Shown piece by piece: positions 54,836 to 56,095 of a stretch of 56,095 bases of DNA (positions are counted from its first letter, which is position 1; each line of letters starts with the position of its first letter). The position numbers were made by a program, and so were the translations under genes. Location: the NCBI GenBank assembly GCA_024690825.1, contig JAILOK010000042.1, positions 1-56,095 of the forward strand, read 5' to 3'. The notes beneath the pieces were generated by a model. It saw only the letters and a list, made by a program, of their open reading frames with translations, was not told the DNA's origin and did no database searches. This DNA comes from Lachnospiraceae bacterium (lineage in GTDB: Bacteria > Bacillota > Clostridia > Lachnospirales > Lachnospiraceae).

Positions 54836-56095
54836 CGGATGTGCGCATGACGGCCCTTGACATCCTGCTGCAGTACGACGGCTCAAAAATGTTTCTTTCC
54901 GATCTCGTCAGGGCTTCTCTTGACAAGTACTCATATCTGGAGGAGCGTGACAGGGCCTATATAAAAAGCGTCGTGACAGGATGTGTTGAAAAGAGAATAG
55001 CCCTCGACTATATCATCGACCGTGTCTCGAAAGTCAGGACCGCAAAGATGAAGAAGGTCGTAAAGCTCATCATAAGGATGGCTTCATACGAGATATTTTT
55101 CATGGATCATATTCCCGCCAGAGCCTCCGTCAATGAGGCAGTAAGACTGGTAAAAAAGAAGCATATCTCACAGCTTTCAGGCTTCGTAAATGCCGTAACA
55201 AGGCAGGTTTCGGCACTCTTTGAAGAAGGAGGGGATATCTGGCCCGATACAAAGACGAGATATTCTTGTCCCGATATAATATACTCCCTTCTGACAGATA
55301 CCTATGGGACTGAGACTGCGGACAGCATAATAAAAGCGTCCGACGAGGTAGGACCCGGATATATAAGAATCAATACCCTTAAAACCAATACGGATTCACT
55401 GATGAAAAAACTGAAAGCAGAGGGCGTGGAGGCTGAAAAAACACCGCTTTCGGAAAATGCGCTGAAGGTTTCCGGGCTCATCCCCGGGCAAAGCCGCGCC
55501 TTTAAGGACGGCCTATTCACGGTCCAGGATCTGTCGGGGATCGCATCCCTTGATGCCGCCGGTATAAAGGAAGGCATGACGGTCATCGACCTTTGCGCCG
55601 CCCCGGGCGGAAAAGCCTGTACCGCGGCAGAGTACATGCATCAGACCGGAAGGGTGCTCGCTTTTGATATCAGTGAAGCAAAGACGGAAAAAATAAATGA
55701 AAATATTGCAAGACTGGGCCTTGAAAACATTGAGACCAAAGTGAAGGATGCCCTGTTATTTGATGAAACCTTAAAAGAAACAGCAGACCTTGTGATCGCC
55801 GATCTTCCGTGCACCGGACTCGGGGTCATGGGACGAAAGGTTGACATAAAGTACAGAATCCAAAAAGAGGATATAGAAAACCTGGCCATGCTTCAAAGAC
55901 AGATCCTTGATAATGCCGTCCGCTATGTAAAACCCGGCGGAAAGCTCCTCTTTTCCACCTGCACGATCACAAAAGAAGAAACCGTCAGCCAGAGAGACTA
56001 CATCAGAAATAAACCCGGATTTAACCTCGTTTCCGAAAGACAGTTCCTGCAGGGCATCGATCCCTGCGACGGCTTCTATTACGCAGTATTTATGT
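54832..56095 (+). CDS. rsmB: 16S rRNA (cytosine-967-C5)-methyltransferase, cut by the window end
   Basis: Open to the last base with no stop; 421 codons seen, so only a short C-terminal part is missing. A NusB-like RNA-binding domain (about 1-135) is followed by the methyltransferase: SAM-binding DLCAAPGGKACT, then the two catalytic cysteines in ADLPCTGLG and FSTCTIT. The ATG overlaps the fmt stop by four bases, so translation is coupled. Confidence 0.95.
   Translation, partial: MTDVRMTALDILLQYDGSKMFLSDLVRASLDKYSYLEERDRAYIKSVVTGCVEKRIALDYIIDRVSKVRTAKMKKVVKLIIRMASYEIFFMDHIPARASVNEAVRLVKKKHISQLSGFVNAVTRQVSALFEEGGDIWPDTKTRYSCPDIIYSLLTDTYGTETADSIIKASDEVGPGYIRINTLKTNTDSLMKKLKAEGVEAEKTPLSENALKVSGLIPGQSRAFKDGLFTVQDLSGIASLDAAGIKEGMTVIDLCAAPGGKACTAAEYMHQTGRVLAFDISEAKTEKINENIARLGLENIETKVKDALLFDETLKETADLVIADLPCTGLGVMGRKVDIKYRIQKEDIENLAMLQRQILDNAVRYVKPGGKLLFSTCTITKEETVSQRDYIRNKPGFNLVSERQFLQGIDPCDGFYYAVFM

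Overview
The window looks like chromosome of an anaerobic, motile member of the Clostridia, most likely Lachnospiraceae. Supporting signs are the SCIFF ranthipeptide and its radical SAM maturase, an anaerobic ribonucleotide reductase with NrdR-type boxes, purine synthesis by separate IMP cyclohydrolase and AICAR transformylase genes, a DUF6465-like small protein, CheV and a YvyF-type flagellar-operon protein, and AAGGAGG-type ribosome binding sites. Genus cannot be fixed from the sequence alone. Almost all genes are on the + strand; the exceptions are a DUF6465-like gene, the YvyF-like gene and one tRNA-Leu.

Layout. (1) 1-4336: 3' part of a giant BspA-type leucine-rich-repeat surface protein. 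(2) 4449-9200: a seven-domain membrane kinase (7TM, kinase, two receivers, HD-GYP, HPt) with a tandem-receiver partner. (3) 9224-9961: rhamnulose-1-phosphate aldolase. (4) 10259-13630: SOS-controlled recA, then recX and rny. (5) 13699-16064: an autoregulated TetR gene and a hipBA toxin-antitoxin pair. (6) 16141-19099: a decayed surface-protein gene. (7) 19258-23362: cheV, a divergent DUF6465-like gene with a structured leader, a 69-residue protein ending in a FliM-like CheY-binding motif, and a membrane protein with pentapeptide repeats. (8) 23391-31309: hisH-hisF-ung-lysA, the split purine pair, fruK and ptsI. (9) 31333-37549: a second phosphorelay cluster, including a kinase that carries a DegV fatty-acid-binding domain. 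(10) 37550-40990: tRNA-Leu with a broken copy of its 3' end, two unknown genes, the yvyF-like gene and a small membrane protein. (11) 41104-43892: nrdDG under NrdR-type boxes. (12) 43893-45740: a candidate structured RNA, then scfA and scfB. (13) 45771-56095: secDF, then recJ-murE-priA-def-fmt-rsmB, the last cut by the window edge.

The two phosphorelay clusters are paralogous. Each has a large membrane hybrid kinase ending in an HPt domain, followed by a pseudo-receiver plus receiver protein with no output domain. One kinase has gained HD-GYP (cyclic-di-GMP turnover) and the other DegV (fatty-acid binding). Together with CheV and the free FliM-like peptide protein, this suggests a signalling network linking membrane or lipid state, cyclic-di-GMP and motility. 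That link is inference; the domain architectures are read directly from the translations. No CRISPR array, prophage or intact insertion sequence was seen.
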